From JALHMI01 sp964598535 (GTDB lineage: Bacteria > Planctomycetota > Planctomycetia > Pirellulales > PALSA-1355), in NCBI GenBank assembly GCA_964598535.1, contig CAZRCI010000006.1, positions 124,001 through 188,000 of the forward strand: a stretch of 64,000 nucleotides of DNA, read 5' to 3'. The notes under the pieces are model-generated. The model made no database searches, was not told where the DNA came from, and saw only the letters and a program-made list of their open reading frames with translations. Each line of letters begins with the position of its first letter. Position 1 is the stretch's first letter. The translations under genes were made by a program, and so were the position numbers. Positions 9,844-18,788 of the stretch are shown piece by piece.

Positions 9844-11037
9844 TCAGGTGTGGTAATCCGCGTTCAAGCGGACATATTCGGCCGTCAGATCCGTCGTCCA
9901 GAAGCGGACGCTCGCGGCCCCCTCGGAGAACTTGAGCACAATGTGCGTCTCGCGATCGGCGCGAATCGATTGGGAAACAGCCTCGGCATCGAAATCGACA
10001 GGCGCGCCCCGCTCGTAGAGCGAGAACCCGTTGATCGCCAAGTCCACGCCCGTGGGGTCGAACTCGATGCCCGCATATCCCGCGGCCGAGACGATACGGC
10101 CCCAATTGGGGTCGGCGCCGGCGATGGCGGTCTTGACCAAGGCGCTATTGGCCACGGTGCGAGCAATGGTTCGCGCGGCGGCGTCGGTCGCGCAGCCTTC
10201 GACATCGAGCATGATCAAGTGGGTGGCGCCTTCGCCATCCGCGGGAATTGCCCGCGCCAGCTCACCGCACGTTGCTTCGAGGGCTTCGCGAAACGCCGCC
10301 AGTTCTTCACCCTGAAGCGGTTCGCCTCCGGCGGCGCCGTTGGCCACGAGCAACACGGTGTCGTTGGTGCTCATGTGCCCGTCGACGCTAATGCAGTTGA
10401 AGGTGGCGTCGGTCACTTCGCTCAGCAATTGCTGCGCAGTTTCGGTATCGAGCGGAGCATCGGTTAGCACGAGCCCCAGCATGGTGGCCATATTGGGACC
10501 GATCATCGCGGCGCCTTTGGCCATGCCGGTGATACGGATCGTCCGAGCGCCGAGCTTTAGCTCCCGCCCGGCGAGCTTGTGTACCGTGTCGGTCGTGAGC
10601 ATGCCCCGGGCGGCGTTCACCAAATGGTCTTCGCTGACGCCAAGTGACGCGGCGGCTTGCTCGATGCCGGGCAGGATCTTCTCCATGGGTAGGAACGCGC
10701 CGATGATTCCCGTGCTCAGTACCAGGGCTTGCGTCTCGGCGGCGCCACAGGTTTGCGCCGCGGCGGCGGCCATGCGTTTTGCGTCTTCTAGTCCTCGTTC
10801 GCCGGTACAGGCGTTGGCGTTGCCCGAGTTGATGACCACGGCCCGAATATCCGCCGCGGGAGTTCGCGAGCGATTCAGGGCGACGGGCGCGGCGAACACG
10901 CGATTTTGCGTGTAGACGCCCGCGGCTACCGCCGGCCGCTCCGATACGACCAACGACAGGTCCAGCTTGGACGTGTTTCGTTTGACGCCGCTATAAACGC
11001 CGCCCATCCGATATCCTTGGGGAACACCAAATGCCAT
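9844..11037 (-). CDS. argJ: Glutamate N-acetyltransferase / amino-acid N-acetyltransferase (ArgJ)
   Basis: A 397-residue protein that transfers acetyl from N-acetylornithine to glutamate, and in bifunctional members also makes acetylglutamate from acetyl-CoA; cytoplasmic arginine biosynthesis. The precursor self-cleaves before the Thr in MIGPNMATMLG, which is present here (KGAAMIGPNMATML), predicting alpha and beta chains. The start was set at ATG 11037 (MAFGVPQGYRMGGVYSG) because the family begins at this point; the frame can be extended to a TTG at 11106, but those 23 residues are not family-like. argC ends 69 nt upstream on the same strand. Whether it is mono- or bifunctional cannot be read from the sequence. 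Confidence 0.95.
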   Translation of the reverse strand: MAFGVPQGYRMGGVYSGVKRNTSKLDLSLVVSERPAVAAGVYTQNRVFAAPVALNRSRTPAADIRAVVINSGNANACTGERGLEDAKRMAAAAAQTCGAAETQALVLSTGIIGAFLPMEKILPGIEQAAASLGVSEDHLVNAARGMLTTDTVHKLAGRELKLGARTIRITGMAKGAAMIGPNMATMLGLVLTDAPLDTETAQQLLSEVTDATFNCISVDGHMSTNDTVLLVANGAAGGEPLQGEELAAFREALEATCGELARAIPADGEGATHLIMLDVEGCATDAAARTIARTVANSALVKTAIAGADPNWGRIVSAAGYAGIEFDPTGVDLAINGFSLYERGAPVDFDAEAVSQSIRADRETHIVLKFSEGAASVRFWTTDLTAEYVRLNADYHT

Positions 11038-11106
11038 CGCTCGAATTCCACAAACGTTGAAGAAAAAAAGGAGGAACACGCGGGGCCGCTCAATGACGCC
11101 GGCCAA

Positions 11107-12114
11107 TTACAGCGCCGTCGTCTCGGCAAACCCGAACATCAGATTGAAATTTTGCACGGCGGCGCCCGAGGCGCCTTTGATCAGGTTGTCCAGGCAACTA
11201 ACCGTCAGAACGCGGCCGCGAACCACGCGCGCCGTGATATCGCAGTAATTGGTGAAGCTGCTGTCCTTGGTCGCCGGCAGCCGGTCGCTCACGCGGACGA
11301 ACGGCTCGTTGCGGTAGAACTCACGCAGAAGATCGAGCACCTCGGCCTCGGTGACGCTTCGCAGCGGCTGCGAGTAGGTCGTGGAAAGGATGCCGCGGTC
11401 CATCGGCACCAGGTGCGGCGTGAAGATAACTTCCACGGGCTTGCCGGCCGCCGTGCTGAGAATCTGCTCGATCTCGGGCGTATGCCGGTGCTTACCCACG
11501 CCGTAGGCCGCGAAGCTTTCATTGCACTCGGGATAGTGAAAGTTGAGCTTCGGCGTCCGGCCAGCGCCCGAGACGCCGCTTTTCGAGTCGATGATGATCG
11601 ACTTGGGATCGATGAGTCCGGCGGCCAGTAGCGGCGCCAGCGGCAAGATGGCGGATGTCGGATAACATCCCGGATTCGCGACCAGCGCGGCCGGCTTGAT
11701 TCGCTCGCGAAACAGCTCGGGCAATCCATAGACCGTTTCTCCCAATCGGGCAGGATCGTCGTGCTCGTGCCCGTACCACTCGGCATACACCGCGGGATCA
11801 TCAAGCCGATAGTCCGCGCTGAGGTCGATGACCTTCATACCACCGTCCAGCAGCCGGGGCACGATCGCCGCGGTGACGCCATGCGGCAGGCAACCGAACG
11901 CCACGTCCGCACGGTCGACGACTTCATCCGCGTCGAGGTCCGACATTCGCAGGTCGAGGCGCCCCGCCAATTGCGGATGAACGCTCGCGACGTGAGGATT
12001 CTCTTCACTACGGCTGGTGAGCGCGGTGACCTCGACCTCGGGATGCCGGAGAAGAATCTTGAGCAACTCGAGGGCCGTGTAGCCTGTGGCTCCGATGATG
12101 GCGACGCGAATCAT
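11107..12114 (-). CDS. argC: N-acetyl-gamma-glutamyl-phosphate reductase (ArgC)
   Basis: A 335-residue cytoplasmic enzyme that reduces N-acetylglutamyl phosphate to the semialdehyde with NADPH, the third step of arginine synthesis. It has the N-terminal nucleotide-binding loop VAIIGATGYTALELLKIL at residues 3-20, and the catalytic cysteine in VANPGCYPTSAILPL. Length is normal for the family. It is the first gene of an argC-argJ unit; argB and argD are not in the window. A terminator of the upstream phosphatase gene lies about 130 nt before the start, so argC probably has its own promoter within 12115-12242. Confidence 0.97.
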   Translation of the reverse strand: MIRVAIIGATGYTALELLKILLRHPEVEVTALTSRSEENPHVASVHPQLAGRLDLRMSDLDADEVVDRADVAFGCLPHGVTAAIVPRLLDGGMKVIDLSADYRLDDPAVYAEWYGHEHDDPARLGETVYGLPELFRERIKPAALVANPGCYPTSAILPLAPLLAAGLIDPKSIIIDSKSGVSGAGRTPKLNFHYPECNESFAAYGVGKHRHTPEIEQILSTAAGKPVEVIFTPHLVPMDRGILSTTYSQPLRSVTEAEVLDLLREFYRNEPFVRVSDRLPATKDSSFTNYCDITARVVRGRVLTVSCLDNLIKGASGAAVQNFNLMFGFAETTAL

Positions 12115-12242
12115 GGCTCTGGAGGTAGGGGGTCACCGGGAAGAAAGCAATTCGGCAGTATACCGAATGCCCGCCAATTGAGATACGCCTCGGCCGCCGC
12201 GGGTTCGCCAAAATACATGGCACGGCAGGATACTCTTCCTCG

Positions 12243-12286
12243 GAAAAAACGTGGCCCTTGAAACCGCGTGCGATTCCAAGGGCCAC
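12243..12286 (-). terminator. Rho-independent terminator, minus strand
   Basis: A perfect 10-bp stem, GTGGCCCTTG at 12251-12260 with CAAGGGCCAC at 12277-12286, 16-nt loop, followed on the minus strand by a run of T (A-run at 12244-12249 on plus). It lies about 100 nt after the stop of the phosphatase gene at 12389-13432 and separates it from argC. Confidence 0.85.
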
Positions 12287-12388
12287 ATGTACCTGCAAAA
12301 TCCTCAAGGCCGCTTGCCGCCACCTCAAGCCCGAGGACGTCGGCAAGATGCTGCTGGCTGCCGGCGTTTAACGCGACCGGCCAACTCG

Positions 12389-13432
12389 CTAGCGGACCCG
12401 AAGATCCTGGGCGGCGTTGATCGTCGAGGTTGGAATCGCCGGCAGCCCCAGCAAGGTCAGCGCCAGGTTACCGCCGTCGCCATTGCGGATCGGCTGTTTG
12501 CCCACCTCGGTGTAATCGATCCGGTCCGTGCCGGGATCGACGCGCGAGCCGTTGTTATGGCTGTATAAGTCGTTCGTCGGCTGCACGCCCGCGCCCCAGA
12601 CATAGAACGGAATCGTGTAGTTCATGGGGTTCGTATTGAAGCCATGGTTGAAATCGATCCCGCCATGATCGGCCGAAATGATGATGGTCGTGTTGCCGCG
12701 GAGCCGCTCGTCGCCGTCGATCATCGCCAGAATTTTGCCGAGGAGCCCATCGACCGTTCGCAGCGCTGCGTTGTACTCAGGACTGCCCCACTTCTTCGAG
12801 TGTCCCGCGGAGTCCGTGTCCGCAAAGTGCAAAAAGGCGTAGTTGAACGGATTGGCAAGCATCTCGGCGATGAAGCGATCGGTCATTTCCTCGCAACCGG
12901 CCTTGACGTACATATCGATTTTGTCGCGGCCATTATCGTCGCCCGTCGTGTCTGGCGCGCCGTTACGTTCGTCGTACGATTGGTCATAGAGCGAAAACTT
13001 GCTCTTGGAGACGAAAGCCCCGGTTCGCAAACCGTGGTCGTGGGCAACATCCCACACGCTGGGCACGTACTCGCGGCGATGAAAATGCAAGGTGCGCTCG
13101 CCTGGATCGGTGTTGATCGTCCAGGTATGGCCGACCAGCGCATGGGGCGAGGCGGCTTTGTCTCGCACAGGCCGGCCAGTGACCATGCAGGTGTGATTCG
13201 GCAGCGTGATGGTGAAGTCGAAATCGGTGCGGGCGTTGTGCGTGTATGCCGCTTCGTTCTGAAACCGCTTGAAGGTTGGAAGCTCGTCGGCATCGACCAG
13301 GGCCTGCAGATAGCTCGAACCCATGCCGTCGATGCTCATCTGCAGGACGTATTTCGCGGGGGCCTCGGCGTGCGCCACCGCCGAAAGACAAACTATCAAG
13401 ACGGCCAACGCGAGCGTAAGAATGCGTGTCAT
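12389..13432 (-). CDS. Exported alkaline-phosphatase-superfamily phosphodiesterase (nucleotide pyrophosphatase-like)
   Basis: A 347-residue protein with a signal peptide (LTLALAVLIVCLSAVAHAEA). It matches the type I phosphodiesterase/nucleotide pyrophosphatase group: metal-binding Asp in LQMSIDGMGSSYL, nucleophile Thr in FTITLPNHTCMVTGR, further ligands in FLHFADTDSAGHS and IIISADHGGIDFNHGF. All two-metal motifs seem intact, so an active phosphohydrolase is likely; the substrate cannot be predicted. It ends with ...DLRVR and carries no PEP-CTERM tail. A strong terminator follows. The Gfo/Idh gene upstream on the same strand ends 106 nt before the start. Confidence 0.88.
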   Translation of the reverse strand: MTRILTLALAVLIVCLSAVAHAEAPAKYVLQMSIDGMGSSYLQALVDADELPTFKRFQNEAAYTHNARTDFDFTITLPNHTCMVTGRPVRDKAASPHALVGHTWTINTDPGERTLHFHRREYVPSVWDVAHDHGLRTGAFVSKSKFSLYDQSYDERNGAPDTTGDDNGRDKIDMYVKAGCEEMTDRFIAEMLANPFNYAFLHFADTDSAGHSKKWGSPEYNAALRTVDGLLGKILAMIDGDERLRGNTTIIISADHGGIDFNHGFNTNPMNYTIPFYVWGAGVQPTNDLYSHNNGSRVDPGTDRIDYTEVGKQPIRNGDGGNLALTLLGLPAIPTSTINAAQDLRVR

Positions 13433-13538
13433 TATGAAACCTCAGTTCCGCCTGGAAAAATCAATTGGAGCCGCCAAGGGCTGCTTCGGTGGGGGGGAGT
13501 GCGGGCAAACCTCCATCATAACTCGAGCAAACGCCGCG

Positions 13539-14858
13539 TTACACCCCAGCGGGAACGGCCCAGTGGCCTTCGCGGTACTTGCGCCGGACGAGGGCCGCCG
13601 ATTCTGTACAATTTGTAATCTGCTCGGTCGCGGGGTCGAACCGGAGCGCCGTCTGCGTACGCGTGGCGATATTGCCCAGGTGGCACAGTGTCGTGGACAG
13701 GTGGTTGATCTCGATGTCCGCGTTGGGACGCGCGCCGGACTTGATGCACTCCAGAAAGTTCGCATGGTGGGCCGCCAGATCCGGCCCGCCGAAGGTTCCT
13801 TCTGCGATCGGCCTGTTGCGCGGGCCGACGATTTTATAACCGCCGCGCTTGCCCAGGACCAGCATGCCTTCGGTGCCGTAAAAGGCGCAGCCATTCTCCC
13901 AGTCCTCTTGGACATAAGGAGACCAAATGCGCTGCTCGAAGATGAGTTGCCGCCGCTGGCCGGGACGATCGTCGCCGGGCCACTCGAAGGCCACGTATTG
14001 CGTATCCGGAAATTGCTGGTCGTCGTCGAAGAACAATTTATTGCCAAGCGCGACCACTTGCGCAGGATGGGTCGTCACGCCCAACCCCCATTGGGCAATA
14101 TCGAGTTCGTGGACGCCGTCGTTGCCCATGTCGCCCGCGCCGAAGTCATACCACCAGCGCCAGATGCTCGGCAGCAGGTTTTTACGATAAGGAACCAAGG
14201 GCGCGGGCCCGACCCACAGATCGAAGTCGAGCGTCGCGGGCGGATCGCTCGGCTCGGACTTGCCGATCGAACCGCGCCGCTGGCTGTTCCAGGCTTTACT
14301 TACAAGCACCGTGCCGATAACGCCATCTCGCAGCTTTTGGATAGCTTCTTGAATGCCGGCAGTGCTGCGGCTTTGCGTTCCCACCTGAACGACGCGCTGG
14401 TTGCGTCGCGCGGCTTCGATCATCAACCGGCCTTCGCGGATATTGTGCGAGCAGGGCTTCTCGACATAGACGTGCTTGCCGGCGTCGCAGGCCAGAATCG
14501 TGGCCGGCGCGTGCCAATGATCCGGCGTGGCGATCCAGACCGCGTCGACGGCCTTGTCGTCGAGCACGCGCCGAAGGTCTTGAGTCTTTTGCGGCTCGCG
14601 GCCGCTCAGCTCGCGAGTCCGCGAGGCGGCTTGATCCAGTCGTTCTTGATCGACATCGCAAACCCAGGCCACGTCGACCGCCGGGTTTTTACCGAGCAGG
14701 TTCAAATGCCCCGTGCCCATGCCGCCGGGGCCAATGATTCCTATCGTGATGCGTTGGCTAGGTTCCGTGGCGCGAGCGCTCCCGACCAGCGCTGTCGCGC
14801 CAATCGCGGCGGCCCCCGTGGCGGTACGCTTCAGAAAATCACGGCGATCGGCACTCAT
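13539..14858 (-). CDS. Gfo/Idh/MocA family oxidoreductase with Tat signal
   Basis: A 439-residue NAD(P)-dependent oxidoreductase, probably acting on sugars or cyclitols. The start at ATG 14858 is supported by GGAGGA 9 nt upstream and by the twin-arginine leader that begins at once (DRRDFLKRTATGAAA); the longer open frame to 15041 is not protein-like. Rossmann loop GIIGPGGMGTGHL is near residue 40, and the signature EKPCSHN, with the catalytic-site Lys, follows. Tat export of a Gfo/Idh protein is common in planctomycetes and suggests folding with cofactor before export. Substrate unknown. The S9 peptidase gene lies 100 nt upstream on the same strand. Confidence 0.93.
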   Translation of the reverse strand: MSADRRDFLKRTATGAAAIGATALVGSARATEPSQRITIGIIGPGGMGTGHLNLLGKNPAVDVAWVCDVDQERLDQAASRTRELSGREPQKTQDLRRVLDDKAVDAVWIATPDHWHAPATILACDAGKHVYVEKPCSHNIREGRLMIEAARRNQRVVQVGTQSRSTAGIQEAIQKLRDGVIGTVLVSKAWNSQRRGSIGKSEPSDPPATLDFDLWVGPAPLVPYRKNLLPSIWRWWYDFGAGDMGNDGVHELDIAQWGLGVTTHPAQVVALGNKLFFDDDQQFPDTQYVAFEWPGDDRPGQRRQLIFEQRIWSPYVQEDWENGCAFYGTEGMLVLGKRGGYKIVGPRNRPIAEGTFGGPDLAAHHANFLECIKSGARPNADIEINHLSTTLCHLGNIATRTQTALRFDPATEQITNCTESAALVRRKYREGHWAVPAGV

Positions 14859-14958
14859 GGCAAGAATTCCTCCGAGCGGAAGCATTGGGTGGTGGAGCAT
14901 GGCTGGGGGGAGGCGAGACAAGCAAGTTGGTGATAAGCGCGGCCGATGATGACACGCG

Positions 14959-16923
14959 CTACGAATCGTCTCCCAGCAAGAACTTATTGACGAACAGGAT
15001 CGTCGCATAGAATTGAAAGTCCGCGTTCTTCTTCTTGGCAAAGCCGTGCCCCTCGTCTTCGGCCATCAAGTACCAAACCGGCGTGCCTTTGCTCTTGAGC
15101 GTCTCGACGATTTGCTCCGATTCGCTCAGCGGCACGCGGGGATCGTTCTTGCCCTGCACGACGAACAGCGGCTTGGTGATCTTGTCGGCGTGGTTCAGCG
15201 GGGCGATCTTCTCCAGAAAGGCTCGCATCTTGGGGTCTCGTTCGTCTCCGTACTCCACGCGTCGCAAATCGCGGCGATAGCTCTCGGTGCGTTCCAGGAA
15301 CGTAACCAAATTTGAGATCCCCACGACATCGAGCGCGCAGCGAATCCGATCGGCATAGAGCACGGCGACCGCCAGCGTCATGTGCCCCCCATAGCTGCCG
15401 CCGGTGACCATGATTCGACCGGCGTCGAGATCCTGCCGCGTGGCAATCCAGTCGAACAGGGCCTGGACGTCGCGATAGGTGCCTTCGCGTAGAAAACCAT
15501 TGTCGAGCTGAAGGAATGATTTTCCGTAACCGCTCGAGCCGCGCACGTTGGGATACAACAGCGCGATTCCCAACTCGTCGATGAAGTAGTTGTTCTTGCC
15601 CAGAAAGCCGGGACGCGACTGCCCTTCCGGCCCGCCGTGGATGATGACCATTACCGGGCGAGGGCCTGTGAATTTCTCGGCCGAGGGACGGTAGAGAAAG
15701 CCCGAGATCTCGCGATCGTCGAATGACTTCCAGGTAACGAGTTCCGGCTCGGCAAAAGCGTCCGCGTTCAAGCCGCCGATTTCGCTTCGAGTCCAACGTT
15801 CGATCTTTTGACTCTCGACATCGACGGAAAAGACATCGGCGGTCGAACGGGCCGACGCCAGCACAAACCCCAAGTCACGGTTATTGTCGTGCCACGCGAG
15901 CGCCCCAACCACCCCCACGGGCACGCCGTCAATCGGCGTCCGCCGACGGGCCTGGGTGTCGAAGAGATACAGCTTACTGATGCCATTTTCGTTGGTGGCC
16001 AGGGCGATTCGCCGGCCATCCGAGGACAGCTCGGCCAGTTCCCCATCCCAGGGAATGTCCGTCACCAGATACGTGTGCTGCCCAGTGGCCAGATCGATGT
16101 AGGCCAGGCGCATGAACTCGCTTTCGCGGTCGGTTAGCACATACACGCCGCGTCCATCCTTGGCAAAGGCGACTGGCGCATAGGCGATCTTCTCATTCGT
16201 GTCGCGCGGCGTAAGCGGCGTTTTCTTCCCCGTCGCCACGTCGGCCAACCAGAGATAGCTTTCATTAATCGAAACGTACTCGCTTACCAGCAGCGTTTTG
16301 TCGTCGGGGGACCAATCGGCCACGGCCCAGCCGCCGCCTTGGTTTTCGAGGAGCAACTTGTTCGTGGCCTTGGCGTCGGCCGGATCCATGACCCAAAAAT
16401 CGACATCCGCGCCAGTGCGCCGCGTCGAACCGTAAACGATTTGGTTGCCGGCGTTCGACCAGCGTGCGCCTGTGTTGCGCGACTTGCCGTCGGTAAGCAA
16501 GGTGGATTCGCCCGTCGCCAGATCGTAGCGATGGAATTGATAGAATTCGTTGCCGCCCGAGTCTTGCCCAAACAAGAAGTAATCGCCAACGTGCGGATGG
16601 TACGATGCGCTCAGCACCCGATCGGCAAAGAAGGTGAGCTGCTCGCGGGCTCCGCCGGGAAACGCCACACGGTGGACCTGGGGGGTGTCGGCGAAACGCG
16701 TGCCAATGAGCATGGAACGCTCTTGGGGATGCCAGCTCCAGAGCGCGGCCGAGCGAAATTCGGTGTATCGTGCGGCCCGAGCGGCAAGCGACGCGGCAAT
16801 GGGCGGGATGCCTTCCGTCACCAGGTTCGCGCCCGGGGTAACGATGGGCGCCTCCTGGGCCCATAAGGGCCGTCCCGCCAGAATGGCAAACATACAAGCG
16901 GCGGCAAGCGCGGAACGCGTCAT
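14959..16923 (-). CDS. S9 family prolyl-oligopeptidase-like serine peptidase, exported
   Basis: A 654-residue protein starting at ATG 16923, with AGGAG about 12 nt upstream and a signal peptide (ALAAACMFAILAGRPLWAQ). Residues ~40-390 form a WD40/TolB-like beta-propeller (repeats such as YLWLADVATGKKTPL and LYLFDTQARRRTPI). The C-terminal alpha/beta-hydrolase domain has the nucleophile Ser in TGGSYGGHMTLAV, the Asp in KNDPRVPLSES and the His in DEGHGFAKK, so the triad is complete. It resembles acylaminoacyl or dipeptidyl peptidases. It is divergent from the ceramidase-like gene at 17180, with a shared 256-nt promoter region. Confidence 0.93.
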   Translation of the reverse strand: MTRSALAAACMFAILAGRPLWAQEAPIVTPGANLVTEGIPPIAASLAARAARYTEFRSAALWSWHPQERSMLIGTRFADTPQVHRVAFPGGAREQLTFFADRVLSASYHPHVGDYFLFGQDSGGNEFYQFHRYDLATGESTLLTDGKSRNTGARWSNAGNQIVYGSTRRTGADVDFWVMDPADAKATNKLLLENQGGGWAVADWSPDDKTLLVSEYVSINESYLWLADVATGKKTPLTPRDTNEKIAYAPVAFAKDGRGVYVLTDRESEFMRLAYIDLATGQHTYLVTDIPWDGELAELSSDGRRIALATNENGISKLYLFDTQARRRTPIDGVPVGVVGALAWHDNNRDLGFVLASARSTADVFSVDVESQKIERWTRSEIGGLNADAFAEPELVTWKSFDDREISGFLYRPSAEKFTGPRPVMVIIHGGPEGQSRPGFLGKNNYFIDELGIALLYPNVRGSSGYGKSFLQLDNGFLREGTYRDVQALFDWIATRQDLDAGRIMVTGGSYGGHMTLAVAVLYADRIRCALDVVGISNLVTFLERTESYRRDLRRVEYGDERDPKMRAFLEKIAPLNHADKITKPLFVVQGKNDPRVPLSESEQIVETLKSKGTPVWYLMAEDEGHGFAKKKNADFQFYATILFVNKFLLGDDS

Positions 16924-17179
16924 CGGGGGTGGTTCTCCTGGCGGGGTATTCGTGCGGCGAGAAAAATCGTCCGTGCCCCGTGAGCTTACGGCCCCTAAAG
17001 GGCCGAGGCAAGCAAAACGCCCGCGTTTACAAGGCCCTTGCGGCAAACTATGTTAAGCAAGGTAGATTTTCTCAGAGCGAGGCGGCCTTCCTTGATTGCC
17101 GCTTTTCGACATCGTATTCCTGCCGATACACGGTCCGACCCGTGCGTCGACCACCTTCAAAAGGATCAGGTTCAAAAAT

Positions 17180-18508
17180 ATGAGGCGGATCGCTTTCATC
17201 ACGTGCTTGTTGGTTTCGTTGACTGCCGTGGCTGGAGCCGCGGACGGACCGTTTCTGGCGGGCTTCGCCAAGCGTGATATCACGCCCCGGGCGGCCATGC
17301 CCATGTGGGGATACGGCGATCGGCACAACGCGCTCTCAACCGGGGTGCTCGAACCGCTGATGGCCAAGGCGATTGTCATCGAAGCCGGCGGCGAGCGATT
17401 GGCCATCGTTGGCATGGACATCGGCCGCGGCCCTGCGCCGGAGATGATGCAACAGATTCGCAAGGCGGTCGCCGAGAAGGCCAACGTGGGCACCGTGCTC
17501 ATCGCCGGAAGCCACACCCACCACGGCCCGGTCATCGAACTGACGGACGCCCCCGAACATGGCAAGGGCACCTATGACGACGCCGTGGCCTATGCGAAAC
17601 GTTTGCCCGAACTGTTGATCGAAGCCATCACCGAAGCGGCCACGAAACTCGAACCGGCAAAGATCGGCGTCGCCAAGGCCAACGTCCAACGCAATCGCAA
17701 CCGTCACACGAAGCAGCCGGTAAAGCCAACCGACCCGATGCTTGCCGCGATTCGCCTCGACACGCTCGACGGTAAGCCGATCGCCGTGTTGGTCAACTTC
17801 GCGGCGCATCCGGTGACGTTGCCGAGCAGTCTCTTGAAGTTCTCGCCCGACTATCCGGGCCATATGCAGAACCGCGTTGAAGCGAGGCTGGGCACGAACT
17901 GCGTCTTCATGCAGGGCGCGTCGGGCGATCTGAGCCCCGACCGCGGCGACCTCGATACCAAGGCCTTCGGCGAGGCGCTGGGCGACGACGTCATCCAGCT
18001 CGTGAAGAACCTGGAGACCAAGATTCCCGAGAAGCCTTCGCTCAAGTCCAAGGTAGATCACTATCACTTTGGAACCCGGGTCGATTTCAACAACCGGATT
18101 CTCGTAATGACGTTTCAGAAAGCGTTCTTTCCGGAACTGGTGAACAATTTTGTTCGCGAGTATGGCGGCGGGCTTCGGCCTGAATCGACCACCGTGCTGC
18201 TGAACGGCAACCTGGCGATCGTCACCGGCTCCGGCGAGTTTTTCTGCAATCACTCGAACCGCCTGAAGGAGCGGACATACGTTCCGGACACGCTGTTCTT
18301 TGGTTATTGCAACGGCCACCATATGTATTTCCCGACCATCGAAGCGGCGTCGGAAGGCGGCTACGGCGGCGACCCCACGGTATCTCCCGTGGCGATCGGC
18401 GCTGGCGAGAAGATAATGAATCAGGCCCTGGTGAACATCTACACGTTCTTGGGACGATTCCCCAAGAACACACTCGACCAGCCCAGCCCGGCCACCGCGG
18501 CCAAGTAA
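17180..18508 (+). CDS. Neutral/alkaline ceramidase-like exported protein
   Basis: A 442-residue protein with a signal peptide (RRIAFITCLLVSLTAVAGAA). The ATG at 17180 follows AAAGGATCAGG, a plausible ribosome site. It carries the family's blocks: AGFAKRDITPRAAMPMWGYG at the mature N-terminus, the metal motif AGSHTHHGPV, NFAAHPVTLP, SPDYPGHMQ and FMQGASGDLSPDRG. The neutral ceramidase family are zinc amidases; this protein is shorter than eukaryotic ceramidase and lacks the C-terminal Ig-like domain, as is common in planctomycetes. It is homologous to the partial gene at the left window edge. The real amide substrate is unknown. Confidence 0.9.
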   Translation: MRRIAFITCLLVSLTAVAGAADGPFLAGFAKRDITPRAAMPMWGYGDRHNALSTGVLEPLMAKAIVIEAGGERLAIVGMDIGRGPAPEMMQQIRKAVAEKANVGTVLIAGSHTHHGPVIELTDAPEHGKGTYDDAVAYAKRLPELLIEAITEAATKLEPAKIGVAKANVQRNRNRHTKQPVKPTDPMLAAIRLDTLDGKPIAVLVNFAAHPVTLPSSLLKFSPDYPGHMQNRVEARLGTNCVFMQGASGDLSPDRGDLDTKAFGEALGDDVIQLVKNLETKIPEKPSLKSKVDHYHFGTRVDFNNRILVMTFQKAFFPELVNNFVREYGGGLRPESTTVLLNGNLAIVTGSGEFFCNHSNRLKERTYVPDTLFFGYCNGHHMYFPTIEAASEGGYGGDPTVSPVAIGAGEKIMNQALVNIYTFLGRFPKNTLDQPSPATAAK

Positions 18509-18589
18509 CTGGGTCATTTCGGCTTCGGAGCAGGCATCGCCTGGGGCCCGGGGAAAGTTCTTTTGCCGCTGTGCGGTCGGAACACGAAC

Positions 18590-18611
18590 CGGACCGCAAT
18601 CGTGCGGTCCG
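18590..18611. other. Perfect 9-bp hairpin with 4-nt loop
   Basis: CGGACCGCA at 18590-18598 pairs with TGCGGTCCG at 18603-18611 around a 4-nt loop. It is 82 nt after the ceramidase-like gene and has no T-run on either side, so it could be a weak terminator, an mRNA 3'-end stabiliser, or nothing functional. Confidence 0.4.
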
Positions 18612-18788
18612 AGCGCAACCGCGTTTCGCTTTGGCACACCATATCGCCAGATGCCGCGGCAAGGGCGTCTGGCGCTTTTGCACGGTTTTGCGAGGCGAGC
18701 TATAAATTGGTTGCGCCCTAATCCCCCCGGCGGCATTCGTGTGCATTGTCTCGCAACAACACGCTTCAACCGTCAAGGAATCCACCCG

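Noticed and set aside
12294..12371. Protein-like tail CKILKAACRHLKPEDVGKM... on the plus strand before a TAA
   Set aside because: It overlaps the region of the minus-strand terminator, has no ribosome site or sensible upstream part, and no family match.
13323..14933. A 536-codon plus-strand ORF opposite the Gfo/Idh gene
   Set aside because: Overlaps two genes on the other strand and has no recognisable motif; shadow.
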